From Spirometra erinaceieuropaei (taxonomy: Eukaryota > Platyhelminthes > Cestoda > Diphyllobothriidea > Diphyllobothriidae), in NCBI GenBank assembly GCA_902702965.1, contig CACRXP010000675.1, positions 147,693 through 211,692 of the forward strand: a stretch of DNA of 64,000 nucleotides. The letters are read 5' to 3'. This document shows positions 47,850 through 58,477 of the stretch, one piece after another. A program made the position numbers and the translations under genes. The stretch's first letter is position 1; each line of letters starts with the position of its first letter. The notes beneath the pieces were generated by a model. The model saw only the letters and a list, made by a program, of their open reading frames with translations, was not told the DNA's origin and did not search any database.

Positions 47850-48528
47850 AGTGGCATCAAATTTTTCCATCAGATCTTCAGCAGAAAAGCATCGGGAGCC
47901 AAAGTTATCCAAGCCGGTTACCTACGACGCACGGAGAAGTCTCTTTTGCCCTTCTAAAAGATGTGGCTACAAGGACTTACTCCGAAGGGGTTTCAGTTGG
48001 GGCACCATCGTGCCCATATGCAATCTCAATGGGAACCACAGCGGCATATGTTTTCTCAGTATTGTGGGCAAATCGTCGTCCAAGTCATACTCATTCCTCT
48101 GAACCTTTATCTGGTGCAGGATGTGCTTCCAGAAATTCTAAGTGGATTTCGAAGGAACTGCGGAGCCGCTCTTCAATTACAAGAAAAATGTCAGGAAATT
48201 CAGACCAAACTTTTCCCTACCCTTGTAAGCTTGACATACGCCTTCGATACAGTCAACTGCAATGGGCCCTGGAAAAGTATGATGAAACTCGGATGTCAGG
48301 AGCACTTTACGCAGATGTTACAACACCTCCACGAAGAAATGATAGCTCGCGCTACGGACAATACGGCAGTATCGGAAGCATTTGTGGTGGCAAATGGAAT
48401 GAGGAAGAGTTGTATACTTCGATCATACTTAACATGATGTTCTTCGCCATGTTGATGGACGCCTACCGTTTGTGCCAAATTTACGGTCAGTTGCTCAGCA
48501 CTCAACATATGTAGGCATTTATACAAGT
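47850..48528 (+). pseudogene. RTE-like LINE A, RT domain part 1
   Basis: Frames together read TIVPICNLNGNHSGICFLSI then VGK (RT block: T-I-V-x-L-Y-K-x-K-G, G-I-S-L-L-x-I-A-G-K). Next come SGFRRNCGAALQLQEKCQEI, LVSLTYAFDTVNCNGPWKSM (the D/E-L-T-x-A-F-D-T-V-N catalytic block), QMLQHLHEEMIARATDNTAV, SEAFVVANGMRKSCIL and MLMDAYR. Several frameshifts occur. The text stops at 48528 inside the element and resumes at about 49662 after a nested PLE. Clade placement as RTE-like is from memory of flatworm elements with this signature. Confidence 0.85.
48518..48528 (+). repeat. Target-site duplication of nested PLE (left)
   Basis: The 11-mer tttatacaagt at 48518-48528 recurs exactly at 49649-49659, and a near copy (ttcatacaagt) follows at 49661-49671. 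It brackets the group 2 PLE inside LINE A. Part of the right copy could be PLE sequence, so the length of the duplication is approximate. Confidence 0.65.
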
Positions 48529-48534
48529 TGATCA

Positions 48535-48610
48535 GAAGAAGAAGACGAAGAAGAAGAAGAAGAAGAAGAAGAAGAAGAAGAAGAAGAAGAAGAAGAAGAA
48601 GAAGAAGAAG
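48535..48610 (+). repeat. (AAG)n microsatellite at the PLE 3' end
   Basis: About 25 near-perfect AAG units with one interruption (gac at about 48544). In PLE orientation this is a (CTT)n tail immediately after the last element-specific sequence, suggesting 3'-end simple-repeat addition during target-primed synthesis. Confidence 0.85.
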
Positions 48611-48644
48611 CGATCGCTGGAACAAGGTCTTTATTCGCCTGCCG

Positions 48645-48674
48645 TTTCGGATTCTCACTTGAATCCATCCTCAG
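48645..48674 (-). ncRNA. Hammerhead-like core in the PLE group 2 tail
   Basis: On the minus strand CTGAGGA (fits CUGANGA; plus 48668-48674) is followed after one unpaired base by a perfect six-bp hairpin GGATTC-aagtga-GAATCC, then GAAAC (plus 48644-48648). Downstream is gaataaag. Stem II and both core strands are as in hammerheads, but I found no convincing stem I or III, and the extra base before stem II is atypical. It may be a decayed ribozyme or only the conserved PLE tail hairpin. Confidence 0.45.
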
Positions 48675-48777
48675 AGACAGTAGCAGAAAAGGGTGATTCG
48701 GGCACAGGAAGCTGCAGTATTTATAGGATGCAGTCGCTATGCTACCGCATACCTATAGCAGTCAACCGCGTTCCCCT

Positions 48778-49803
48778 TTATGAAGGATCGTTGCCCGCTG
48801 GTGCGCTAATGGCTTGCTGACCGGCATGCAAGTTGTTAATTACCGAAATGTCATCATCTGTGTTGGATGCTGGCGTGCTGATTGCTCGGCCATCTCGCTC
48901 ACCGGCTTGCGCGCGCCCCGAGTGGTCAATTACCTTGGCCAGCCTATGACTCAGCACGCAGTATGGAGTGGGCATGTCGTTGCACATGTTGATTGATTGA
49001 GGTCCTGTGAACCATGACTCAAGCAACTCGCGGCTCACACGATCATCCCCTCTCGCGAGAATTTCGGCCTCATCGAACTTGAATGTGTGGCCGGGTCTCG
49101 TCGAATGGGCCGCGACCTGAGAGTTGGCGTCATTTCTCCGTACAGCTGCCACGTGTTCGGCAATTCGCGTTTGGAGCAGTCTTCCAGTTTCTCCGAAGTA
49201 GTTGCTTTGGCCGCAACTGCACCAGATCCGGTAAACGACTCCAGATGTTTCATGCCGTGGCAGTGGGTCTTTTGGTCTCATCACCTGACGCCTCATGGTG
49301 GCCTCGGGTCTGTGTGCAACTCCAATCCCAAGAGGTGCAAGAAGGCGACTAACGGCCTCGGAGACGTTCTTGATGTACGGGATCGCTCGCCAGAATTTGG
49401 GGTCGGTACAGTTTTGTCGCTCTTCTCGTTTGCGCATAAACCGGTTGACGAAGTTGCGCGGGTAACCATTTTCTCTGAAAACCCGTCGAAGATATTGGAA
49501 TTTGACAATCTTGTCTTCCGGTTCACTGCAGTGCGTCTCAACACGCCGATATAGCGTTCTTACGCAACTGTGTTTGTGGCTGATTGGGTGGTTACTGTTG
49601 AAGTTCAGTATTTGCATCGTGTTCGTCGCTTTTCTGAACACTTTGGTCTTTATACAAGTCTTCATACAAGTCCCCACGACCAGTGTTCGTGATCTCTTGC
49701 TCGCGGATGACTGTCCACTCAATGTCACAGCAGAATCGGACATTCGGCAGAGCATGGACCCTTTTGACTCCGACTGCACACCCTTCGGACAGACTATTAA
49801 CAT
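48778..49803 (-). pseudogene. PLE group 2 ORF: RT thumb and GIY-YIG; fused to antisense LINE
   Basis: The 341-codon frame is open throughout. Residues from about 52 are PLE: KVFRKATNTMQILNFNSNHP (end of RT), RRVFRENGYPRNFVNRFM, PYIKNVSEAVSRLLAPLGI, then the GIY-YIG domain GVVYRIWCSCGQSNYFGETG (about 188-207), with Arg in RLLQTRIAEH and Glu in FDEAEIL. YFGET replaces YIGxT. Residues 1 to about 50 are antisense translation of LINE A and are not PLE protein. The catalytic RT core is absent, so this copy cannot reverse transcribe; the endonuclease domain looks complete. Confidence 0.88.
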
Positions 49804-50660
49804 GGATAAGACTATGGTTAGGTATCAACCAGCGTCATCTGATGAGTACGATGCAGCCAGAATCACTACGAACAGAAACCGACCTATCATCTGCGGGCAA
49901 ATTCGCTTATCTGGTGAAATATAAATTAAGACGTGTCAGCACCGACGCTAAATTCACAAGTCGCGTCTCAAAACCAGTCAGGCCTTCAGCCAGCTGCAGT
50001 ACTCAGTTTAGAATCTATGCGGCCGTCTTCAGGACGCCTTTAACACCTCTATCAAGTGCCGGCAAATCGAGCTCTTGACCTGAAAAGACCTCTCCCGGGA
50101 TCGACAGCCGTGCCGTACGGTCGCGATAGCTGGGGCTGCAATATACGCAGCCCCTCACACTGAAGAAATCAAAGCTGAGGAAGAGACATGCAGATCTCGA
50201 ATACCAGGGACTTGTGCTGCCAACGCTCAACACCTATCAACAGGCCCACATTGCTAACGGGATTTCGGAGCACGCATCGCACTAGTCAGTGCCCATCGAA
50301 TCCACTGCCATGACTACCGGCTCAACTCATCACTCCCCTCATAGGGCCCCGTCCGCGATGGCAACGCCGGGGAAGCAAACTCACCCACCTGTCCTCCCAT
50401 CGCTTTCACAATCATCAATCGCACCACCACCAGCAGTTTGATCCCTGTCTCAACCTGTTCACATTCTGAGCGCATCTTTACCTTGCACATCGAACTGGTC
50501 GACCACTTGTCAATCTATTGAATTGCGACCGGCGAACCTGTGCCAGGAGCCGGACTTTCACCTTGCACACAGGTCTCACCCCGCACACACTGGCGCAGAG
50601 CAGTCATCCATCGTTTGCGCATATTCGACAGAGTGCTCGCTCATGAAAATCTCAATGGCA
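49662..50660 (+). pseudogene. RTE-like LINE A, RT part 2 and C-terminal zinc-finger region
   Basis: It resumes at TTSVRDLLLADDCPLN (49675-49722; the ADD catalytic block) and INMDKTMVRYQPASSDEYDA. It then jumps by internal deletion to SQAFSQLQ and AGAAIYAAPHTEEIKAEEET (about 50130). The last part has degenerate Cys/His text: ALVSAHRIHCHDY and ATGEPVPGAGLSPCTQV followed by HRLRIFDRVLAHENLNGTE. This matches the ETGEPVPGAP...LLGHMRIHE ending of a flatworm LINE family with C-terminal C2H2-like fingers. Stops and frameshifts are frequent. The fingers are thought to help bind target DNA or RNA. Confidence 0.82.
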
Positions 50661-51004
50661 CTGAGGTGTGCTTTCGCACTTAACATATGTTTAAGCAAAA
50701 CAGCGGAGCAAATAAGAACATCTTCTTTCAAAAGTATCTACATGAACCTTACTATCATTGTTGCTATTGAGACCGCGGTTCCGGCATCCTGTAGTCAAAC
50801 GCCTTTTGAGTTGACAATTATGATCAATTTGCTCATGAGTAGGACCTAAACTCTCAGTCATAGGATCTGTCAAAGTGAAATCGATGCTAGTTTACTCTCA
50901 GGAAGGACCTATTTATTAACTTGCATATCATATGCGGTGCGCTCCACATCTTTGCACTCACAGATGGTGTGATTCCGCGAGACGCTTTATGTGAGTCGTA
51001 CTGA
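50661..51004. other. Probable LINE A 3' UTR, unresolved
   Basis: There is no recognisable coding sequence after the zinc-finger relic. No poly(A) or tandem-repeat end was found. Confidence 0.3.
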
Positions 51005-51130
51005 CGCTCTCAGCTGTCGCGCCGCTTCTCAGAAAGAGGCCACTCGATCACTTGAGAATGGAACACAAAGGTAATGGAAGCACAGAGGATGCAGGATTTA
51101 TAAGATGCAGTCGGTATACGACCACATATC
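51005..51130 (-). repeat. PLE group 2 3' tail fragment
   Basis: The sequence ggaagcacagaggatgcagg then atttataagatgcagtcggt aligns with gggcacaggaagctgcagta and tttataggatgcagtcgcta at about 48700-48740, in the same orientation. No coding part is attached. It is probably a severely 5'-truncated insertion. Confidence 0.55.
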
Positions 51131-51899
51131 TACTAGAAGTAGCGACTCCTCTCTTCATCGCAGATACGTGTCCTCAGTGCTCTGGTGTCAGAGGCCAAAC
51201 CGGTGCAAAATTAATTCCGTGGAGGCTGACCGAACGAGCCCGCGATCAGAGAGCAATATGAAAAGTTATGCTAGTTGTCTGAACCAATGTTATCCGCAAC
51301 CTCCAAACTGGTACGCCCAGGGAAGACGGCTTACCTATTAGCCTAGCTGCTGGATACCTGGTGCGTCCACAAGTAGCGGTTAGTGGGATGATATTCGGTG
51401 AGTGTTAACTGCGAAATAAGCCCGCTCTTGTGTCTGGCAAATATTTAGCCGCGGGCCTGCAGAGACAATGCAACCAAGGCGCGGAGTTCTGAGGTCTAAC
51501 ACACCGACTGCCCTTTACAATTTCGCAAAGCCCGATGATTGCAGTGCGCCATGGCGACTGGGAATCGTTACTGCTGCCTTGTAGATAGGTTATTAGGCCG
51601 AAGTTGTAGAGGAGGCAAGCTCGAATAAACGATCCCAGAGGCTGTTGGGGGTCCGTCTGTACTCAAAATCAGCAAAGAAACCTCATGGAAATGTCCGGAC
51701 CAAGCATTGCGACCCATTCTACGGCGTCCGAGGGAACTAAGGCGTTCTGCAATACTGATCCAGTGACGCAGGCGAATAACATTCGAGCCGGAATACTCGC
51801 TCAGGTGCTGACTCCGGCTATTGGATGTTGAAATGTGCAAACGCACCTGAACGCTGTTACCTAAAGTTTTGCGGTGCGTGATTTCCATCACACCAGCAT
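51131..51899. other. Unassigned, may include LINE B 5' region
   Basis: The minus-strand frame 51568-51891 (107 codons) is antisense to the probable start of LINE B and has no motif of its own. Nothing else was recognised. Confidence 0.3.
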
Positions 51900-53480
51900 G
51901 GAGATATACTGTCTGTCTGAAGTCTGAATCCCCGAATCAGGCGCAGGGGAAATGAAGATACCAAGAATCGAATCTCCCTTCACTCTGTACCACAGCGGTC
52001 CAGGCGACTCATCGGGTAGACATGGTGTGGCGATCGCCCTCTCGCAACAAGTCAATTGCGCATCACCTGCATGAGAAGCAGTCAATGAACGGAAGGCTTA
52101 CGTGCAACTGAGGGGTTATTTTACAAACATCCTTGTCGTCTCCGTTTACGTGCCAAATTCAGCGGCTGACCAGCATCATAAAAAACCTTTCTGCTCGCAA
52201 ATGCAAGGGTTACCTGAAATACTCCCTTTGCGGGATCCGCAGATTGTTGCGAGGGACTGGAACAGTCGGACTGAGTCCGACTACTTTTCAAGCTGTCCCT
52301 TTACTGGTCGCTTTTGATTTGACTCATTGTGTGACGGTGATGAGAGAGTGCTGAGCTATGCCGATCAGAACTGACAATCACCAACACATGCCCCCAGCGT
52401 CGTCACAGACATCCACTGACCTGGTATTTGAACGGAGAACATGGCCAGTCAGCTCGAGTACATTCTAGTTGGTTTCAGGTTCTATGGCTGAATCTACGAT
52501 TGTAGACCAATGCGCAGTGTCGAAACTGGTAAGAACCAAAGGTCGTATCATGTTATCGTTTGCATACGCCCAAAAATGTACTTGTCTTTAACACCAAAAT
52601 GTCACGTGCACGACGCCTTAAAGTCGCCAAACTTCGGCAACCCAGTACCACCAGGGCTCTTAGCCCAGAAATCCGGTTTCGTTTAACGAGCCCGGCTGAC
52701 GGAGAAGGTAGTGACTAATGGTCATTACTGGAGTCCTCAGATTATGGGGCAACTGAGAAAATTCTCGGATTCATCCAAGGGCTCTACGGTGACTGAACCG
52801 GAGAAAGAATCCTACGGTTGTCGGCCCAGATGGCTCAGGCCAGGTCTCGCAACGACGATTCCTTCCGCTGGCTGCGAGAAACGACGACAAATCCGACTGG
52901 GCATGACCAGCAGAAATACTGGGCTGAAACAGCGACCTCTGTGGGGCAGGCCTAAAACGTTGTCGACGGTCGAGAACTCCGCCAAATTATCCGCCAATTT
53001 AGTTGCAAGGCCTCTTAACTCTTCGTAATGTGAATGGCGGCTTTACTGCTGACGAATTACTGGTTCAAGTACTTCGAGCACAGTCTTAACTTCGATTATC
53101 AACCCATCACGTCCGTCGATCTCCTCTACAGCGGAGTTTTATGCAATTTATGCAATGTCATGCTACTTCACACTGAAGGGAAAATCGCTGACACAATACA
53201 GGGGCCGCACAACAACAAAGCGCCCAGAGAGGATGGTCTTCCCGCTGAAATCAGTGAGTACTGTCTCGACACTCTGGCGTTCTGGCTACATGAAGTTATT
53301 GCGCAAGCGTGGAGAAATGAGGATGTTCTTAATGACTGAAGCCCGGCCATCCTTGTGCCTATCTCCGTCGCGGCAAGAGAGAATGGACTGAGCTGTGCGA
53401 ATCCGCTACCGGGGATCGTAACGCTTGGAGAGGTGCAGTTCGCGAGGCCGTCTAGATAAGGCAGGGTCACAGCCATTTGA
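51900..53480 (+). pseudogene. RTE-like LINE B, internally deleted
   Basis: Endonuclease text: FTNILVVSVYVPNSAADQHH, LPLRDPQIVARDWNSRTESD (matches V-A-G-D-W-N-A-R), SQLEYILVGFRFYG (matches Q-I-D-Y-I-L-V) and RPMRSVETGKNQRSYHVI (matches R-G-A-E-T-G-x-x-H-x-S-D-H). An inter-domain region continues to GGFTADE...FEHSLNFDYQPITS, then NNKAPREDGLPAEISEYCLD and TLAFWLHEVIAQAWRNEDVL (start of RT). It then jumps directly to the extreme C-terminus REWTELCESATGDRNAWRGA. About the whole catalytic RT is deleted near 53339. Many frameshifts. Confidence 0.82.
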
Positions 53481-54126
53481 AGTACAAGTAATTATTCTGG
53501 CGGTTAATGATGCAGGATTGGTTGTAATCACACACAATAATTCCGTTCCGCACAACGTTAGAAGTCAGGTATCTGTGAGAGCAGGTTTATTCTGTACACA
53601 TGGCAGGTTACCGTAAGTTGGCTGTTTGCTTGTGACAGAGCGCAGCATCCCTTCGGGTGGGCGTCAGTCGCGGTGTGTTGTTTACGCTGGCGTGCATGTC
53701 CAGTTGCGTGATGGTCATGACATTGATTTTTTTGGAGGGGGGAGGGGGCAGAGTCTAGGGGGCATGATGGCAGATAACAAGGGTAACAAGCAAGACGATC
53801 CGACGCGCGTGAGGCGGCGAACGTCTGTACGCGCAGTCGTGGCACATTACAATCGAAGAAGGGGCGTCCCAGCCCAAGCCTAAGAGGGTGGCCTTGCGTC
53901 CGCGGTTGGCGCGTTTGTTGACTGACAAAGAAGGCGCCGTAAAAAGGGAGCGCTGGAACGGCTGCAACATTATAACTGGTACGAAGACTGTCGTGGTAAG
54001 CATAAGTGTGAGTGACGCAGCACGAAGTCTCACCAGTAACAGTCAATTACATAGTTACCAAAGTGGTCGCAGTAGTGCAGTAGCCAGAAGGAGGTGACGG
54101 AAGGGGCGACTGAGCTTATGCGACAA
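53481..54126. other. Unassigned, GC-richer, up to the assembly gap
   Basis: Both strands carry long open frames (53558-54046 minus, 53626-53883 plus) in a GC-rich stretch with no recognised domain. The overlap of frames on both strands argues for compositional openness rather than genes. It may belong to an unrecognised repeat. Confidence 0.35.
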
Positions 54127-54801
54127 NNNNNNNNNNNNNNNNNNNNNNNNNNNNNNNNNNNNNNNNNNNNNNNNNNNNNNNNNNNNNNNNNNNNNNNNNN
54201 NNNNNNNNNNNNNNNNNNNNNNNNNNNNNNNNNNNNNNNNNNNNNNNNNNNNNNNNNNNNNNNNNNNNNNNNNNNNNNNNNNNNNNNNNNNNNNNNNNNN
54301 NNNNNNNNNNNNNNNNNNNNNNNNNNNNNNNNNNNNNNNNNNNNNNNNNNNNNNNNNNNNNNNNNNNNNNNNNNNNNNNNNNNNNNNNNNNNNNNNNNNN
54401 NNNNNNNNNNNNNNNNNNNNNNNNNNNNNNNNNNNNNNNNNNNNNNNNNNNNNNNNNNNNNNNNNNNNNNNNNNNNNNNNNNNNNNNNNNNNNNNNNNNN
54501 NNNNNNNNNNNNNNNNNNNNNNNNNNNNNNNNNNNNNNNNNNNNNNNNNNNNNNNNNNNNNNNNNNNNNNNNNNNNNNNNNNNNNNNNNNNNNNNNNNNN
54601 NNNNNNNNNNNNNNNNNNNNNNNNNNNNNNNNNNNNNNNNNNNNNNNNNNNNNNNNNNNNNNNNNNNNNNNNNNNNNNNNNNNNNNNNNNNNNNNNNNNN
54701 NNNNNNNNNNNNNNNNNNNNNNNNNNNNNNNNNNNNNNNNNNNNNNNNNNNNNNNNNNNNNNNNNNNNNNNNNNNNNNNNNNNNNNNNNNNNNNNNNNNN
54801 N
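54127..54801. other. Assembly gap (675 N)
   Basis: A run of N. Any open frame crossing it is meaningless. Confidence 0.99.
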
Positions 54802-55886
54802 CCGAACTTCTCTCGAAGGTCTAACGCGATAGACTGAGGGGACCTCGTCCTGATGTCGACAGAAATGAGGTGTTCCATGGTCTCTTTGGGCAGACGCAGG
54901 GTATATTTGGAAGGCCAAGAGCTCGCTGGCGGATCGCCAGCTCTAACGCAACGTTTTTAATCATCGGGGGTACGGTGAGAGTCTTGTATAGAGGGTGCAA
55001 GAAGAGGACGTTCCCTTCCGGCTGTCTACAAAAGAACTCCCGCTGATGAACTGGTAAAGTGGTTGCTTTGGTGTCTCAACGGTCAGCTTGTCAACACAAT
55101 TCTTTGGGAATTATAAAGGGCTGAATCTCCTGCCAACCGAGGTCAGAGTAGTCTTTGATATCAGGTTCTTCTCTACTCCTATTCCCCAGGATCTGGCGGT
55201 TAAGATCATCGAAGTATTCCAGAAAAGCAAAATGTAATGAAATGGTGAGCAGACATGGACACACCGAAACCCGTCAACTCCTGAAGTTATATCTCAGGAC
55301 GCATTTCATTTCGCCAGATCGGTCTACAACAAGAAGAAAGGCAAGCCAATCTGTTCTTCGATTTCGGGACCCATAGTCGAGACGGCTCCGCAACGGTTGT
55401 TTCCAGATACCGCATATGTGAATGGTACCCTTGTCGCTACTGTCGAAACGGACCGGGTATTCATATTCAAAGAACACCTCCGAGCCGTCTGCTGGGGCAC
55501 AAGTGACGGTGGAGGAGGAAAGGTTTAGGTGATCTTCCTCAATGTCCTCATCTATCACAAATATTATGGTAGCCGAAAAGCCAGAGTATTCGGACAAGCG
55601 ACGGCCACAACGCAAGCCCGAGCTATACTAGCAATCACCTAATCAGCGACCACTGAGGTTGCGCAGGAGTGCTCTACTGGTATGTGGAGACCCAGTGCAC
55701 CGGAAGGCGATATTAGTGAATGATAATAATTTCGATAGAGGCCCATAGCGAGTGGCCACCAGCGAAGCTGCGTTGATTGATACATACTAGGATGGGACGG
55801 GACTCGATCGTACCGACGCCAGTTTCTGGCGAGCGCTTTCGTACGCTAAGAGCGTATCCGTGCCATCAACCGCATTCTCCTATCAC
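54802..55886. other. No assigned gene
   Basis: The minus-strand frame 55274-55615 (113 codons) has no recognised domain. A perfect six-bp hairpin cgccag-ttt-ctggcg lies at about 55818-55832. The sequence at 55845-55885 weakly resembles the PLE group 2 tail (ccatcaaccgcattctccta against gcagtcaaccgcgttcccct). Confidence 0.35.
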
Positions 55887-56387
55887 TTAGAATTTGGGTT
55901 GCATGCAGACCGGGGCGATCGTCAAGCCGAATGACCTGTAAGTAATAAACCAGTCTATCGCGAGTATAATTAGAAAGAGCACAGTAGCCACAAGAATGCA
56001 GCGTGACGACAACTTGCTATTGAAAATTGTAAAAGTTTCTTGACGCATTAAAAGAAGACGTCTTTTTATGTCACTATAGACCCACCGTCGCGGCAGGAGA
56101 CTTCTGAAGTTGGTAACCTGATCTGCTCCGATAGCGGGCAGGACAACTAGCTCGGAGAAACAGAGCGATTTTTCTGGGCAAGGATGGTCGAACACGCAGC
56201 GGCACTGAGGGAGATTCACGTTAACTTTCGAGGCGCAGCTCACTCTATGGGGCTCGGCCACACCCTTAAGGCCAATAAGATCGAAATTTCCCAAACACAT
56301 GATAGCCATGAGAGTCACGAGCTGTTTTATGTTAGGATTCTTCAACCCGCAACTCATCAGCAAACGCAGTAATGTCCTCCTATTCAA
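55887..56387 (-). CDS. Unassigned 166-codon frame with a membrane-like segment
   Basis: The open minus-strand frame contains one clear hydrophobic segment (CILVATVLFLIILAIDWF, near residues 131-148), preceded by a Cys-rich stretch (VSCASKV...CRCVFDHPCPEKSLC). No family is recognised, no start context or splice signal is decisive, and the frame ends next to a weak PLE-tail-like sequence. It could be a small membrane protein, an exon or chance. I assign no function. Confidence 0.25.
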   Translation of the reverse strand: MNRRTLLRLLMSCGLKNPNIKQLVTLMAIMCLGNFDLIGLKGVAEPHRVSCASKVNVNLPQCRCVFDHPCPEKSLCFSELVVLPAIGADQVTNFRSLLPRRWVYSDIKRRLLLMRQETFTIFNSKLSSRCILVATVLFLIILAIDWFITYRSFGLTIAPVCMQPKF

Positions 56388-58477
56388 ACTCCAGATGTTG
56401 ACTTAGCAGAGTGGTTGGTCACGTGGAAAACTCGCAGGTCAGCGCTGTTTCCAGTGCTAGTGTTTAAACGTCGAGTAGTAATTATGCTAAGCACTACGAT
56501 ATCTCCAGGTAACTATTTGAATGATGGCGATTGAGGCTCCATCGCATCAAGTACAACCATCGGCGAGTCTTCACGAATCGCGCAAGCTTCGCGATCCTTA
56601 TGGGCCCTGCTTCGGCCGTCGTTAAGTTGCGTTGCCACAGCAAATTTTTGCGAATTTTCGAGACTTGGGTAATCAAACGGTTCTGTCTGTGTCAACCTGA
56701 TGTTTACTTCTGATTAAGCGCTCGAGGATGGAGCTTTTCTAGCAATATTACTGTTCTCTCCTTTGTCTACAAAGATGTCGGGTGCATCTTGCAACAGCGG
56801 AGCAGGTCGAAAGGTAACGGCGGGCATGGAGGTCGTCCGGAATGGCAGCCAGTCCACATGCATACCTATCTTTGTTTTTCTAGAATACCGTCTACTTTTC
56901 GTATTAAGATGTTTTTTTATAAGTTCGTCAGTTCCTGTCAGTTTTTAGCACTACGTCATCACAATTATGCTTCCATGTGGAATTTTCAGGGATGGGCAAA
57001 TGGTGTAAACCCTTTGACAGCTTTTATTTTCAAATTTTCTAGTCAAAAATCGCAGACATAAATGGGAAAGTACGTCATATTTCTCACCTACGAAGAAGAT
57101 ATACCGCAAAAGTTTAGTACCAGGTGACTGTCGCTGTAACCAGAACACAGCCTGAACTTAATTTAAGGCAGTAAGGTAGAAGGGCCTTCATATACTCAAA
57201 TATTTACTGTTAATTTCAATCCGCTTTGCAAACTACGTTTTTCGCTGAGGTCTCAGCCCCAAAGCAAGCCTACTCTTTAAATATGAATACATTCTATTAC
57301 AATTTACATGGGTTAACGAACTTTGACATTGAAAATGCGGATGCCCAGAGGAGATTGTAAAATTCCTTTATTACGCAGGGTAATGTTTTGCGAAAGGGCG
57401 AAATCTAAAGCAAGACTATTGAAGGGTATTTGTAGGTATTTCAGCCAAATTTCAAAAAAATTACTCTGCTGGATATATGTAAGGTTTCGTGCAAGTTTTA
57501 AAAAACAAATAGCCCGAAAAAATATGTGGAGGAAAGCACACCCTCTAATGAAAACTTTGCTTTTCGATATGTCTACCATCATTTTTGACATAGCATTCAG
57601 CACGTTTTCAAAGGCTCACGAGCATGTTCCGTCTTTGTGCATAAAGTCTAACGTTAAAGTTGGCTTCGATTTTTCAAGCGAATGTTCCAATCTATGCCGG
57701 ACGGGTAAGTTCGAGTGTTCTGATGAGCAATGATAATCATGCTTTGTTTGTATCAACCTCACTGCGCCTGTGCGCAAACAGTCTGCGTAGAGAGAGAAGT
57801 GGCTCCATGCGACTTTACCAATCAGTAAAGACTTTGAAAACACCGGGGTTGGGCTAAACGATGCTGTTTTCGGAAGGAATTCTCTTTGCCTAGATATTTG
57901 CCATGACATCCTCAAAAAGAACTATTTGGAGACTAATTTGGCTTATTCGCTATCTGGCCAGCATTCTTGCGGAATGCTTCTTCGTACAGCAAAAGCGTCT
58001 GGGATCAGACACGGTAATATAAACTCCCTCCCCCTCCTGTATGACGGATGGCCTAGTCCTAAATGCCAGTGGGTACCCATTTTCGTGTCCTAAATGCAAC
58101 CCTAACCCTTCTGGACCTAACATTAACATCCGCCCTCATACCTCCAACCCCTCTGGAATAAAGGGCAAGACCATTTTGTAATATCTAAGTCCATACTCCC
58201 GTGCTCAGCCTTCCAGGGCTGACGTCTCCTGGCGGCGGAATTCGATTTTGTACGTTTTCTGACGTAGTTTTATCTAGTGTCAGGTTGCCCTGGGTATACC
58301 GCTATCAGCTGACTGCTGGTAAGATCTTATCACGCAAACTGAACAGTCTTATTACACAGCACTATTCTCTCACTGAAATGTTTTTATTCCTTTAGACTTG
58401 ATAAACACTGAAGTGAAATACCTCGATTCTTTGTAATCGCAAGTTCTTTTGACAGTTAGATCAGGTTCTAGAAAAAA
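56388..58477. other. No assigned gene
   Basis: The frames 57323-57733 plus (136 codons) and 57616-57915 minus (99 codons) overlap and show no domain. A C/T-rich stretch lies at 58025-58150. No repeats were recognised before the SINE at 58478. Confidence 0.35.

Larger units (their letters stand above)
48529..49659 (-). mobile_element. PLE group 2, 5'-truncated, nested in LINE A
   Basis: The element on the minus strand comprises the last part of the RT thumb, a linker, a GIY-YIG domain, a 170-bp 3' tail and a (CTT)n end. It interrupts LINE A between the MLMDAYR block and the ADD catalytic block. Related decayed copies lie at 19250-20240 and (tail only) 51005-51130. The coding part is open, so the insertion is younger than its host LINE, which is full of frameshifts. 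Confidence 0.88.

Noticed and set aside
47702..48514. 270-codon plus frame
   Set aside because: It overlaps LINE A. The recognisable RT motifs are mostly in another phase (47961-48437), so the long frame is largely a shadow, although its end shares the MLMDAYR text.
48296..48658. Minus frame with a long poly-leucine run
   Set aside because: The leucines are translated (CTT)n microsatellite; not a membrane protein.
54030..54918. Long open frames of 247-287 codons on both strands
   Set aside because: They run through the 675-base N gap; the translated X residues are not sequence.
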